From Diatrype stigma (taxonomy: Eukaryota; Ascomycota; Sordariomycetes; Xylariales; Diatrypaceae), in the NCBI GenBank assembly GCA_022225965.2, contig JAKJXP020000105.1:85313-149312 (forward strand): 64,000 nt of DNA. The letters run 5' to 3'. Each line of letters opens with the position of its first letter. The first letter of the stretch is position 1. Below, in pieces: positions 1-10,782 of the stretch. The translations under genes and the position numbers were made by a program. The notes beneath the pieces are model-generated. The model made no database searches. It was not told where the DNA came from and was given only the letters and a program-made list of their open reading frames with translations.

Positions 1-87
1 GAAGACAGAAAACAAAGCAGAGAGACCACAGCGTTCCTGCCCCGCGCGAAGCCTGCTTTGCTGGTCAGAACTAACCTAGCCATCTAG

Positions 88-1180
88 TGAGAAACCTCCC
101 CAACTGGTTTCCCGGCACCAACTTTAAGAAAACGGCGCGCCAGTGGGGAGCCGAACTCACCGACGTGATCGAGAAGCCCTACGCCTTCGTCAAGCACCAG
201 GTGGCCCAGGGCAAGCACAAGACCTCGTTCCTGTCACATCTACTAGAAGCCGGCGTGCCGAACCCCGAAGAGGAGTTCACGCACAAGTGGTCTTCCCTGT
301 CCTTGTACACGGCTGGGGCCGATACAGTAAGTTGATTGCCGTGCCTGCCCCTCTCCTTTCTTTTCCCGCCCCTATCATCCTATACTTCTGTTTCGGTCAC
401 CTGAATCAGTGATATGCGTTTCTGTTCTGACCTGATCCGCTCCCTACAGACCGTGTCGGCGGTTGCATGTTTCTTCCTAGCCATGACGGTCTACCCAGAA
501 GTTCAGCGGAAAGCGCAAGAGGAAATCGATCGAGTGGTAGGACGAGACCGGCTACCGACGATGGCAGACCGCCAAGATTTGCCGTACGTCGAGGCCGTGG
601 TGCGGGAGGTTCTCCGCTGGCAGCCCGTCGCGCCCATGGGTCTTCCGCACACCAGTACGGCGGATGACGTCTGCGAAGGGTATTTCATTCCGAAGGGTTC
701 CATGGTGCTGGCGAATGTTTGGTGAGTACCTTCGTCACAGTCTCCTAGATGGCTGTGAACTCCTCTAACCACAGGTTATTCATTCATAGGCACTTCACGC
801 ACGACCCCGCCGTCTACCACGACCCCCTGTCATTCAAGCCTGAGCGCTTCTTGGGGCCGGCGCCGGAGCAGGACCCGCACACGTTCGTGTTCGGCTTCGG
901 GCGCCGGGTATGCCCCGGGCGCATCCTGGCGGACAACGCGCTGTACCTGAACGTCGCGCGGTCGCTGGCGGTGTTCGACGTCAGCAAGCCCCTGGGCGAG
1001 GACGGGCGCGAGGTCGAACCGGTCATCAAGATGGAGCCGGGCGTCGTCAGCCACCCCGCCCCGTTCCGGACTGAGATCAAGCCGAGGTCGGCCCACCACG
1101 AGAACTTGATCCGGGCGACCGAGGAAACACATCCGTGGGAGGAAAGCGATGGGAAGGTGCTGGAGAGCGTAACCTACTGA
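88..1180 (+). CDS. Cytochrome P450 monooxygenase, 3' part (5' end outside window)
   Basis: This is a haem-thiolate monooxygenase, probably ER-bound, of the fungal group that includes O-methylsterigmatocystin oxidoreductase-like enzymes. Exons are 88-326, 450-721 and 790-1180, with clean GT-AG introns at 327-449 and 722-789 that keep phase; an acceptor CTAG at 84-87 implies a further exon upstream. About 300 residues are visible. They hold the I-helix AGADTT oxygen-binding motif (split by the first intron), the K-helix ExxR as EVLR, the PERF region as KPERF, and the haem-binding loop FGFGRRVCPGR with its cysteine. The N-terminal anchor and the A-H helices are missing because the window starts inside the gene. 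All diagnostic motifs are intact, so nothing suggests a pseudogene. The substrate cannot be inferred; no biosynthetic neighbours are seen on this side. Confidence 0.93.
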
Positions 1181-1853
1181 TCGTAGGTGTTGGACGAGAG
1201 CGAATGCGACCGACCTGCTGAGTATAACACTTATGTGTAAAAGTAGCGCAAACGATATCTTGATCAGGTGTTTTGGTGGGTGATTATTCGGGATCTTGCG
1301 GTCATGGGTAGATATGGTACATTACATTACATTATGTGTACATACTTGATACCTTTTCGACCATTGGTAGAATCCGGCAGCCGGATAACCTCATAAGTAC
1401 TGTTCCAGACATAAGAAAGGATGAGAGATCGAGTCATCGACCGTGGATGACCAAACACACTATTTGCATCGGCAGAAGTTCCAAATGCCTAGCTCCTTTA
1501 CGTCCTCGGGATCTGCGTCGGAGTTGATGATTCTGAAAAGCAGGCCTCGGATTTGAGAGAGAAATTATGCAGTGAAACCCGGAGAACTCGAGGTTCAGTC
1601 GGCGGAAAGAGCCGCGCCTATGCCTTTTGGTCGTATGGTCACCATAAACGTAGCTTGTAATGACACAGCTGAGAACAAGAATGGTCTCCCCGACGCTCTA
1701 GTGATGCAATCAACCCATACGATAAATGTCTCGAGTGGTGTCTCGGGGATCAGGTTCATTGATAACTTCTGCCAATACACCAAGCTGCTAAAGCGACTAT
1801 TCATAGCTTTCCATGACCCACCACCTTTTGTCCACATCTCCGACTTGGGCCCT
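1181..1853. other. Intergenic spacer, no gene seen
   Basis: This spacer lies between the convergent ends of the P450 and the deacetylase. Only short open frames occur, and none has fungal coding character. It should contain both 3' UTRs. Confidence 0.6.
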
Positions 1854-2819
1854 TTAACAGGCGTTGTTGCCATCGCCGGTGAAGTTGCCAGGCTGGTATG
1901 CACCATCCGCATCGTCCCGGCATTCCGCTGTAACGCACACCCAGGTTAGCTAACAATCTATCTTACCAAGCCAAGCGAAGCCAACGCATGTCTTCATAGA
2001 TCATATATACGCACCAACAGTAACGAGCGCGAGGTTATTCTGCGCAGCCCAGTCGATGAGCCAGGGGACGAGGACGCTGACGGTGCTGTCGTAGGTCTCG
2101 TGCATGAGGGGAATGTGGCCGTTGCCCGAGGGCCCGGCCTGGACGAACTTCTGCTCCGACTGCTGCGGGGACTGATTGTTCCAGTCGCCCGCGTCGATGT
2201 CGTCCGTGACCACCACGTAGTTCAGCTGCGACGTCACGCTCAGCACCGACCCCGAGCTCTCCAGGTACGGCGGCCGGATGTACGCCGGCTTCTTGCCGAT
2301 CAGGTTCACCAGCGCGTCCTCGAGCCGCGTGATCTCCGTCGTCAGCTGCTGCGCGCTCATGGAGCCCACGTGCGGGTGCGTCCTATATCATGCGTTTCAC
2401 GATATAAGTCAGCCTCAATATCTCTCTCTATCCCCACCTAGCTTCGTAGTATAGTAGGCTGTGTTAAACAATATGTTGGTTGGCTGGCTGGCTAGTTACC
2501 ACGTGTGCGAAGCGATCTGGTGGCCCGATGCGAAGGCGTTCTTGACCGCGGTCGCCTGGTTGAAGATGCAACCGTACAGCGTGCCGGTGAAAAAGAAAGT
2601 GGCCTTGGCGCCGGCCGCGTCGAGCGTGTCCACAAGCTTCTGGGTGTACTGGTACGGGCCGTCGTCGAAGGCGAGGGCGAGGGTGTTGGGCTTCGCGCAC
2701 TTCGTGATCACGGTTCCCAGCGAGTGGTCCCGTCGGATGAGGTCGACGGGGGACGGGACAGCCACGGCCGATGCGCAGAGCGCGTAGCTCAAAGCCGCGA
2801 GGGCGGACTTGGCAATCAT
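1854..2819 (-). CDS. Secreted polysaccharide (chitin) deacetylase, CE4 family
   Basis: It is predicted to remove N-acetyl groups from chitin or a related cell-wall polymer outside the cell. Three exons were joined: 2819-2500, 2382-2015 and 1927-1854, with introns 2499-2383 and 2014-1928. This gives 253 residues, a normal length for a one-domain fungal CE4 enzyme. Residues 1-20 form a signal peptide ending before VPSPVD. The NodB motifs are in order: FDDGP at 51-55 (metal-binding Asp), HTWTHPH around 105-111 (metal-binding His; its codons are split by the first intron), RPPY at 143-146, DAGDW near 170-174, and LMHE at 199-202. The last 23 residues, with two further cysteines, come from a short third exon; reading straight through would give a false stop at 2001-2003. 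No carbohydrate-binding module is present. Possible alternatives are peptidoglycan or xylan deacetylase; fungal context favours chitin. Confidence 0.93.
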
Positions 2820-3829
2820 GTTGGTGTGTTCGAACTTCACGATGCTTGGCTGTTGCCGGCTGTTGTTGCTGGTCGCGTTATAGATCGATTGTGGGAGCGG
2901 GATGAAGCCGGGGATCCAGTCGTAGTATACGTCGTGGATCATAGAAGCTCGGGAGTACTTATAGCTTTGGATTCTACCGGGGCCTAGGCGAGATCCGGGG
3001 TAAGGGAGCACACCCACCTACACACGGTGACAGTGCCACGCTCTAGTGCCGTAGGTAGATTACCAGGTACAATATCCCGTACGTGCCCAGACATCTAGAC
3101 TGCTGGGGTAGCAGACCGCGCCGGCAAATCTCCATGAGGGTCAGTCAGTTATTGCACTGAGCATACTGCATCGGTGTAAGTATAGGTAAAGAAGCCCCCC
3201 ATCAAGCTTCCCCCGGCTTTGGGCCTGTGTCTGTGGAGTCGAAATCTGCCTTTGTGGGGGATTATCCATTTATATCTCGATCTCCGTTTAGCCGCGAACG
3301 TCGATCCGGGGCCCTGCAGAATTAGCGCCTTCTGGGAATGCCAAGGCCTGTCCGGATTAGGAACGGAAGGAAACCGGAACAGTAAGTTGGTACTTCGTGG
3401 ATTGCAACTATCATTTGTTTACATCATGGATGGCTGTGGGATAGTTAGCACTGAGCAGGCCTATGTTAGACCACGATCTCGAAGGGATTGGGTACGCACA
3501 TCATGAACTAGTGCTATTGTATCATGTTGCCTCGTTACTAATTGCACAAGCATAAACTAAACACCGAGACCAAATCTAGATCTTCATGGATGTCGCATTC
3601 AGATGATCCGAATCAGGTGACCCAAGGAAAGGTTTCATCACCAATACCTCCAGGGGTGGAACAAGCTCATAAGGGGTGCCAAGCCACTATTAGTGGGTGG
3701 TCCATAGAATTAGGTAATCCACGTTCTCCTATTCACATCAGCTACATGTAGGTGGCCGCCTTATACAGCGACAATATAGAAAAATGTGCAGCATTGGCTT
3801 GCTTCTAGTAAAATGCCAAGTCTTTCTCA
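2820..3829. other. Intergenic spacer with one repeat copy
   Basis: It separates the deacetylase promoter (upstream of 2819) from the 3' end of the kinase. No gene is visible. Apart from the degenerate repeat near 3652-3800, nothing recognisable is present. Confidence 0.6.
3652..3800. repeat. Degenerate dispersed repeat, copy 1
   Basis: An 18-base core GGGGTGCCAAGCCACTAT at 3673-3690 occurs again at 7423-7440. Similarity extends to both sides: AGGGGTGGA before the core, ATTAGGTAA and TCTCCTAT after it, and then ACAATAT followed by GTGCAGCA. Insertions separate the matching blocks, so the copies are old. There is no coding capacity. It may be a relic of a small transposon or a solo LTR, but I saw no clear terminal repeats. 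Confidence 0.5.
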
Positions 3830-6047
3830 TTACGATTTATCTGTTGATTCCTCCACTCTTTCCCCCTTTGCTAGCCTAGCACTGCGCCTCAATCTTTTTC
3901 GTGCACCCTCAGCCCGACCATCGTCTGCATCGGTTGCCACGGTTCGTGCGGCCCCTTTGGACGCTCCACCTCCAGAGCTCTCATTTTCTGGGTGATCTTT
4001 GTCCGACTTTGGTGCAATGGCCTGGTCCTGTTCTATGTCTCTCTCAAAGAACTCGTGTTTCAAGGCAGTGCCTGTATCAATCCTCTCCTTCGGATCATAC
4101 CGCAGCATCTTGCGGACCAGGTCCGACAACTGTGCTACCTTTTCTTCTCGCATTCGAAAGACCTCGCAAAGGTTCCCTGCGGCATCCTGCCACGTTTTGT
4201 GGTACTCTCCAGGCCCAAGAGTGGGATCAGTGTACATCCCCATCCTATCTATCTCCTGGCCACCCTTAGAGTCTGAGAACGTGGTCTCAGGCACTGCACT
4301 ATTTACAGTCTCGCTCGACGCTGGCCTGTTCACGATCCCTGCGTTGATCTGGAAACCATCAATTTCCAACTGCTGGCCATGTTGGACAGCATACACTGCG
4401 GAAATGGCCTTTCTGTATGTCTCGGTAAACTGGATATTTTGGCCTCCAGCCAGGTTTGGATACAGCTGCAATATCTGGTTCCAACTAAGACCGATCAAGG
4501 GTGGTTCCGCATAGTCTCCTCCGTTATATGGTGCACTAGAAACACTGCTGTGTGCGATTTTAGTTTCGCCGCCAAAAAGCGCAAGGAAGGCGTCAGGGGC
4601 ACCGAATTTTGATGTCCACTTCTGTTTTGCTTCTATATATATCTCTCGTGAGACCATGAGTGGCGCGAGAGTCTCGCCTGGTGCCGGCTCCTGCTCCCAG
4701 TACTGACGAATCATCTCCTCACTTGGTGGTGTTGCTCCCCATCGACGAATGATGTTATCCCAGTTTCCTTTCCAGTATGATCGATATGGTTCTGGAATAG
4801 GGCCCAGACAAATTTCCATTGATCCTAAAGTCTCCGTTACCCATTCATTAAACGGCGAGCTACCCGCGAAAATGGTAGTTATTGTGCATCCGAGTGCCCA
4901 GATGTCGGTTGATATTCCTCTTGCATTCTGGGGGCCTTCCAGAAGTATCTCGGGAGCCGAGAAGTCGCATGGAAGCCCATGTATGAGCGTTCCTAGGTCC
5001 GTTTGGTAAGACAGACCGAAATCGACTATGGCAATCTTGGGGACTAGGAATCTCGTCAACCTATCTAGGTCTGGTGGGAACACAAGATATTGAGGGGAAT
5101 TCGGCCTAGGTTTGCGTTTCCAAAGGTCTGGCTCCCCCAGTATACCCAACAGTTCTTTTTCTGGCAATTCGTCGACGCCTTCGTATTGCATCAGGATATT
5201 GGCTGGTCGGAGATCTATAAACCTTCGTAAGAAATATGAAGACAATAGCTTTACTTTTACATACTCACCCCCATGACATAAACCCTTTCTATGTAGGTAA
5301 TTCAATCCCGTCACAACCTGAAAGGCCACTTCCGTGTGGATGGCTGGGTTCTTAGAGTAAAATTGCAGCAACTGGTTTTTGTAGTCCATTGTGAAGCTGT
5401 TTTCGCCCGCAATCCTTGGTCCAAGGAGCGGGAGAACTAAGCATAGATGGCGGCCGTTGGGGCTATCAAGCCAAAAGCTCTCCAATGGCAGGCCTATGTG
5501 ATGTTTCAGCAGCTCTTCCGAGTCGATACATCCCAAAGTACCCATTGCCGTGAGTTCTGGACAATTTGAATCCGATGCATCTGCGCGGAGGATCTTCACT
5601 GCTCTCAACTTCTTCCTTTGCTCGTCAACACACAACCAGACGATAGAGAATTCGCCGTGCCCTAGCTTATGAACAATTCGGTACCGGCTTTCGGGTCCAA
5701 GGCGATCACCAAGCAAGATCGGGCAGAAACCTCCTACTCTGTATGCACTCAAACGTTCAAGATCTTCAGCTGACTGGATATCATATCCACCGAAGTCCGC
5801 GACGTCAGAGACCGGGCTGGAAGCATCCTTGCTATCCGCTCTATCCACTGTTTCCTGTCTTTTCATTAGATATATTCCTTTGACACCCACTCTAATGAGT
5901 ACTTACGGGACCGTCCCGAGGAGTTACTGCTGGTTCAGGTTCATATTCAGGCGTGCTGCTATCTTGGCGATTGTTCCCAACGCTGGGACTCGAGGCGCGT
6001 GATGAATTTGATGTCGGTAAAGCGACACGGCTCGGTATTGGTGACAT
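3830..6047 (-). CDS. SRPK-like serine/threonine protein kinase
   Basis: It is predicted to transfer phosphate from ATP to Ser/Thr of target proteins, resembling SR-protein kinases. Exons are 6047-5907, 5854-5269 and 5214-3830, giving 703 residues. The start is the ATG at 6047, which adds a 47-residue Ser/Pro-rich N-terminus through a GTAAGT-CAG intron; the nearer ATG at 5890 lies inside that intron. Visible motifs are the glycine loop GHGEFSIVW at 112-120, the VAIK-type lysine K134, the catalytic loop HGDLRPAN with D243 and N248 (interrupted by the second intron), then DFG, APE as SAPEILLEG, and DIWALGC. A long insert separates the APE lobe from the final MLRYDPKERI helix, as in SRPK-type kinases. 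The C-terminus is acidic and then basic (KRLRRSAR), a possible nuclear signal. The second intron is 54 nt, in frame and stop-free. It is transcribed divergently from the next gene. Confidence 0.9.
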
Positions 6048-6493
6048 TCTAGCTTCTTGGAAAGGCTAGGTAATGCTAAACGACTCATTTGGGATGAGGG
6101 CGAGTGGGCAGGAGTTAGAAATTACTAAGAGTAGTCACGTGAACTCCTGCTCGGAGTTTTGAAATAATGGCGAAAGTGTATGGTACTTTCCAGTGTCAAC
6201 TTACGGTATTTCGCAATAACTTGATTGAATGATTGAACGATTCTAATTTTGATTGTGGTTCAATAATAAAGAAATGGCGATATGTATGGAAGCGACACGA
6301 CTCTTTGTTTCTTTGTTACTCTAGTGCTTCATGTCAAAGACTTGTATCCATAGTTTCTCCGAGACATAGACACTTGTTTTGAAGAGTCAAAGATTCAATG
6401 GGCGGCCATACCTATATAATCGTGTGATTCTCCCGAAGTTTAGCTGAACATGGTCAAGAGTCCAACATAAACAACCGACAGTCATATGCAATC
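6048..6493. promoter_or_regulatory. Shared divergent promoter region
   Basis: About 446 bases separate the start codons of the kinase (-) and the orphan gene (+), so both promoters must overlap here. A TATA-like CTATATAAT lies at about 6412-6420, near 75 bases upstream of the plus-strand gene. The assignment is by position and motif only. Confidence 0.4.
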
Positions 6494-7228
6494 ATGCAGC
6501 AAACACACTCCCAGAAAGACGGTATTGTTGAGCAATATGTCCGGGGGTCGGGAAACCCTGCGGACCCCAAGGTGAGTTTGCTGATGTACCCGTGGATGAT
6601 GAACACCTCAAACATCAGTTCCGTACGTCAGGAGGCATGTATCAAGATCGCCTGGTCCGCAGCTAAGGCTTTGGACTTTTCAGGTGTGAGGATACGGCAT
6701 TGGAATCATGACCAGCAGTACGCCTATGACGAGAATGGGCAAAGGATCAGGGTTGCCGACAGGAATGGTATACCGCAGTATAAGCTCGAGGTTGCGGACT
6801 CTCACATAACAGTCACCTTTTACCACGTGGGCTGCACCCCGCGTTACCCGGCTCACGTCTACACCGTGGACGGCCCTGACAAAGTCCCCCAGCGGCTCAT
6901 GCTAATTGGAGAAAGAAAGCACACCAGGCCGCACGACAAGCAAAGCCCGCAGGTATGGTTGGACCCCAGGGTTGTCAAGGCTGTGAGCAACATGAATCTG
7001 GGTGGTAACATTGACCAAAAGCGGTTGCAGGAGGCCCTGGAAGAAATTACGTACTTCGATATCGACGAGGGCGTCAATCTGACAGAGGCGGAGACCTATC
7101 CGCGTTTGTTTGATGATATCTCCGATGCAGAAATGCTGGAATGGGGCTACTCACCGGAGATAATAGTAGCCCTCAAGGCACAGTGCGGGGACCGGGACTG
7201 GATGGTTCGGCTGAGTAAATCGGGTTGA
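6494..7228 (+). CDS. Hypothetical protein, 244 aa
   Basis: I do not recognise this family. The single exon encodes a soluble protein without signal peptide or membrane segment. It has an N-terminal segment rich in Met, Trp and Asn, a central part that alternates like beta-strands (residues about 65-140, including the YPAHVYTVDGP stretch), and an acidic helical C-terminal third. The open frame has fungal coding character and ends in a normal stop. An out-of-frame ATG at 6486 overlaps the start region and could reduce initiation at 6494. The gene is divergent from the SRPK-like kinase with a short shared promoter. A real but lineage-restricted gene is the most likely reading. Confidence 0.6.
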   Translation: MQQTHSQKDGIVEQYVRGSGNPADPKVSLLMYPWMMNTSNISSVRQEACIKIAWSAAKALDFSGVRIRHWNHDQQYAYDENGQRIRVADRNGIPQYKLEVADSHITVTFYHVGCTPRYPAHVYTVDGPDKVPQRLMLIGERKHTRPHDKQSPQVWLDPRVVKAVSNMNLGGNIDQKRLQEALEEITYFDIDEGVNLTEAETYPRLFDDISDAEMLEWGYSPEIIVALKAQCGDRDWMVRLSKSG

Positions 7229-8852
7229 GCCTAGGTAAGTAAGTCTTAGGTGTTTAGTATATTGTGCTGTATCTCAATCATAATTCGAACTATCAATTGT
7301 CGCATTGAATTCAGTTCAGATGAATCATGGGGTGATTTGCGGAGAGTTTCATTGTTATCAAGGAGGAAAGTCACGATCTCTAGTGTGAATGCAGTAGTAA
7401 GGGGTGGACCTCGAAATGTAAGGGGGTGCCAAGCCACTATGTACCTAAGTACCTAATTGACGACATGTCCACTGTATTAGGTAAGCCAAGTCTCCTATCG
7501 AGGTACAATATCGAGTCGAAACATACGTTACGTGTGCAGCAAGGAAAAACATGATACAGTAACGTATGGAACTAAAAGCTCGGTGGAATGGTACGTGTAC
7601 ACCAGGTGTCTGTGGCTAGATATTCAGGTGAGTGGAAGGGGCTAGCCCAGCAGGTATTAGGTGTACCCAGGTACCTGAGGTAGCAACCACGCAACAAGAT
7701 GCGATATGTATAACTTTCCCCTCTCTGTCAATGTAGATACTTTATGGCAATACAGTAGTATCTGCAGAGAGACGAAGTTGGAAGTGAAGTTACGATGGTC
7801 GTGATTAATGCAACCCCAGAGTGGTGGAGCTGCGGCTCTGGAATACGGAATACCTATCAATTGGCTCCTACAGCTTGAAGCCAAAGGCTACAGCACATGA
7901 TAAGGCCTATTACAGCGGGAGACAGGACCTAAATTGATCCCAATGGGCATTGGTAGCACGTGCCACAAATCAGGAAGAACACCAAATCCAAGGGGAAAGC
8001 AAGAAGAATAAAAGCCGAAAGTCGTGCAGTAGGAATACGGAATGGCCACAGGTTCTGCCCCAGGGATTCATTCGAGCTTTCCACCTACCAACCAGGCGCC
8101 AGGGCAACCGGGTAAAGTGGGGAGAAACGGGGAAGGTGGCCTTATAAATGTAAAAAGGTGCCAGTACTATTAACCGAAAGTGTTACGTTGTGCTGTTGGC
8201 TCAATGGTACAGCGTCTCAGGAGTAAGCCAGAAAAAGTTATGTGTAAAAAGCATAGATTTTCAAGCCTTAGATCATAAATCCTTAGCGCCTAGAGCGAGC
8301 TGGTAGTCTACGGGTATCTTTTTGTCTTTTTTGTTGTCTGGCTAGCGTTCGAACCTGGGCTGTACAACCCTTTTTCTTTTTTCTTTTTTTTTCTTCCTTC
8401 TCTCTCTCTTTTCTCCCTGTTTCCCCTGTCCATGCTGTCATGCCAAATATTGAATGCAGTTGCCATATGATTGATTTGCAGGGTTTCGCCCTCTTGATGA
8501 TACCATCACCTAGTTCAAGCTGTCCAGTTAGAAGGTCGTTGGTGTGATCTTTAACGGCAGACACATGTATCAATCTTAGTCACCTCAGCAACCTGATTAG
8601 TATTGTACTTACAGCCAGATCAGATACACTTGTAATGCAGAACCGACCTTTTTAAATCAGGCACCTCTTTGCATGCTGAGACCAAGAACACACACATTCT
8701 TCGCTTTCCTCCACCAGTGATAATCTAAACACCAAACACTTCATACATCGATACCACCGTCGTCTCCAAACGCCTATAAATTCAACCATTCTCGCGTTGA
8801 TTAAGTTTTCTGCACATTTACCCTGATTGGATTTGAAGGAAGCTCTATAAAC
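7229..8852. other. Intergenic spacer with repeat copies and a pyrimidine tract
   Basis: No protein gene is supported. It contains the second repeat copy (7399-7545), a short third match near 8133-8170, and a long pyrimidine-rich run at about 8371-8430. The run precedes the RNase H-like gene and could be a CT-rich promoter element. A tRNA-like arrangement at 8187-8375 is discussed as a finding, not called as a gene. Confidence 0.5.
7399..7545. repeat. Degenerate dispersed repeat, copy 2
   Basis: This carries the same 18-base core as the copy at 3652-3800, in the same orientation, flanked by the same blocks in the same order. Compared with copy 1 it has an insertion containing GTACCTAAGTACCTAA after the core. 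A weaker third match (AAATGTAAAAAGGTGCC) lies at 8146-8162. Confidence 0.5.
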
Positions 8853-10244
8853 ATGGAGGTACGTCAAAATGCTGTTGGTTCTTTTCATTTCCCTTCTCTA
8901 TTGGCCAGGGGATAAATGGATCAACGACAACACCCTTGAAGGCACAAGATAAACCAGATTATTTTATGTACCCTCCGCTGATATTTGTAGGCCAATTCTC
9001 AATCAACCGGGATTGATCGTACCAGCTCCCTTTTTAGCCTTTCTGGCCAGAGTCAACGTGAAGCTTGCCGGGGCCAACGGGAACTGGATAATGAACAACG
9101 ACTTATCTCAAGATTCGGCATAGATTCTAACTACTCACACCCTCGTTTCGAAGTTTCCCGATTCAAAGTCGTCATTGAACCCGATGAAGAAAAGGCGGCG
9201 GATTTTGATTTCGAGGTCACGAAATGGGAAACAAATAACCGAGGGAAGCGGATCGTCCTGTTCTCGGATGGTTCGACAACGTGGGCAAAAGAAGATAGGG
9301 TCAATGGATTGGGAATTGCGTATAAGCTTTGCTGTGGCTTTCCTTCGCCCTGGCAATATTTGTCTGCTGCTATCCTCGGCGAATGCGACGACTGCAATAT
9401 GCCAGAGGCTTCAGGGATTGGTATGGCCCTTGAAATCGCCGCTACGGAAGTGGAAAGAGAGAAGGCACACCTTTCAGATGCATCTACGGCTGCAGGAGGC
9501 GACATATCCGGACCGAAAGTAGAGCCGAAACATAATGGGTATAGTAACATATACATTATGACAGACTCACGGGTAATGTTGGAATTTATCGACAAATACC
9601 TGAAGGGGAATATTAGGGCAACAAACGCTCGTGCTGCTAAATGGTTCGGTCATCCAGCATGGAAAGAACTGGTCCGTCAATTGGAGCGTATCGATGTGAG
9701 AGATGCTAAAGTTGAATTCCACTGGATTAAGGGGCATTCAGTGTCGAAAGGCAACATGCTTGCAGATACTCTCGCCAAGAAAGCCAGGAACCGATATAGG
9801 AAGGAACACGGACAACCGGATGCCAATCAAGAGTATAAAGTAGTAAGGTTAGCGGCGGATATAACTGGGCAGTTTATAAGACGGAAGCACCCTAACAAGC
9901 GAAAAGCTGGAGCTATGCTTCAAGATAGCACCAGAGAACCAGATGAAGCCATGGACGGGGGACACGACATAGCACAGAGGGTCATTCTTGAGCCCAAACG
10001 AACGATCAGCAAGCCAGTTTCGACTTCTGATGCACAGGTTCCCGAACCTACTCCGGACTCGACCCTGCAGAAGGATCTCGAAGATGACCAAGACCTCGAA
10101 CCAAAAGGAACGGTCAACAAGCCAGTATCAGCTTCTGACAATCAAATTCTCGAACCTATCCGGGATTCTACCAAAGATCCCGAAGATAAAGATGGCGAGA
10201 AAAACGAGACTCCTGTCCCACGCAAGAAGCCACGGCTGGAGTGA
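8853..10244 (+). CDS. RNase H-fold (type 1-like) domain protein, nuclear
   Basis: It is predicted to be a nuclease of the RNase H superfamily that cuts the RNA strand of RNA:DNA hybrids or a related substrate. The model is a 6-base first exon (ATG GAG, 8853-8858), an intron 8859-8990 (GTACGT...TAG), and one long exon 8991-10244, giving 419 residues. The long exon is open throughout and has no ATG before the domain, so an upstream start is needed. The RNase H domain spans about 88-270, with acidic residues in order: D95 in FSDGS, E150 in ALEIAA, D194 in MTDSR and D261 in MLADTLA, plus HWIKGH before the last Asp. The C-terminal third is charged and holds two 36-residue repeats beginning LEPK, ending in a basic nuclear-signal-like PRKKPRLE. 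The role is unknown; it could be a domesticated retroelement RNase H or a host RNase H1 relative. Confidence 0.8.
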
Positions 10245-10782
10245 ATGGGTCGCGAAGCGGATCGAATCGAGTCCTAATGGTTACTACAGCTGGCAGGGGT
10301 GTTGTGCCTGCCACTGGTGACTGTTCGAAGTTCGAACAAGCAACCTGGAGACCCGAAACAACAATTTCGAGCCTCAAGACATCGCAAAACACCGACACCC
10401 CGAGAGCGGCAGGGGACATGCTCGCGGAAAGCCGTGGTTGTTTGTATTAGGCCCTCGTTATGTATAAAGAATATTGTGGAGGTTGGGCCTATCACAACAA
10501 GTAACGACGCCGTTGTTGTTTGTCTTTAGGCAGCAACGGCGCTATTGACGCTGGAACACTGTATCCAGGTCCCTGTATCCATGTAACCTAAGTATCCATG
10601 CATCCTCGACACCCCGAGGAATCCAGGATTCCACTTTTCTCCGTTACATATAAAATTTCAATTGACCAAAATTCACTACATCCGGGAAAAACCAGATGCG
10701 AGCTAATTATTCGCCTAACTTTCCAAGCAAACACAGTAATTACCGGTACTAACGAGCACGAGGAAGGGGCAGTCGCATCAGC

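Noticed and set aside
1..1180. P450 as an edge of a secondary-metabolite cluster
   Set aside because: No synthase, transporter or cluster regulator follows within the window; the upstream side is not visible.
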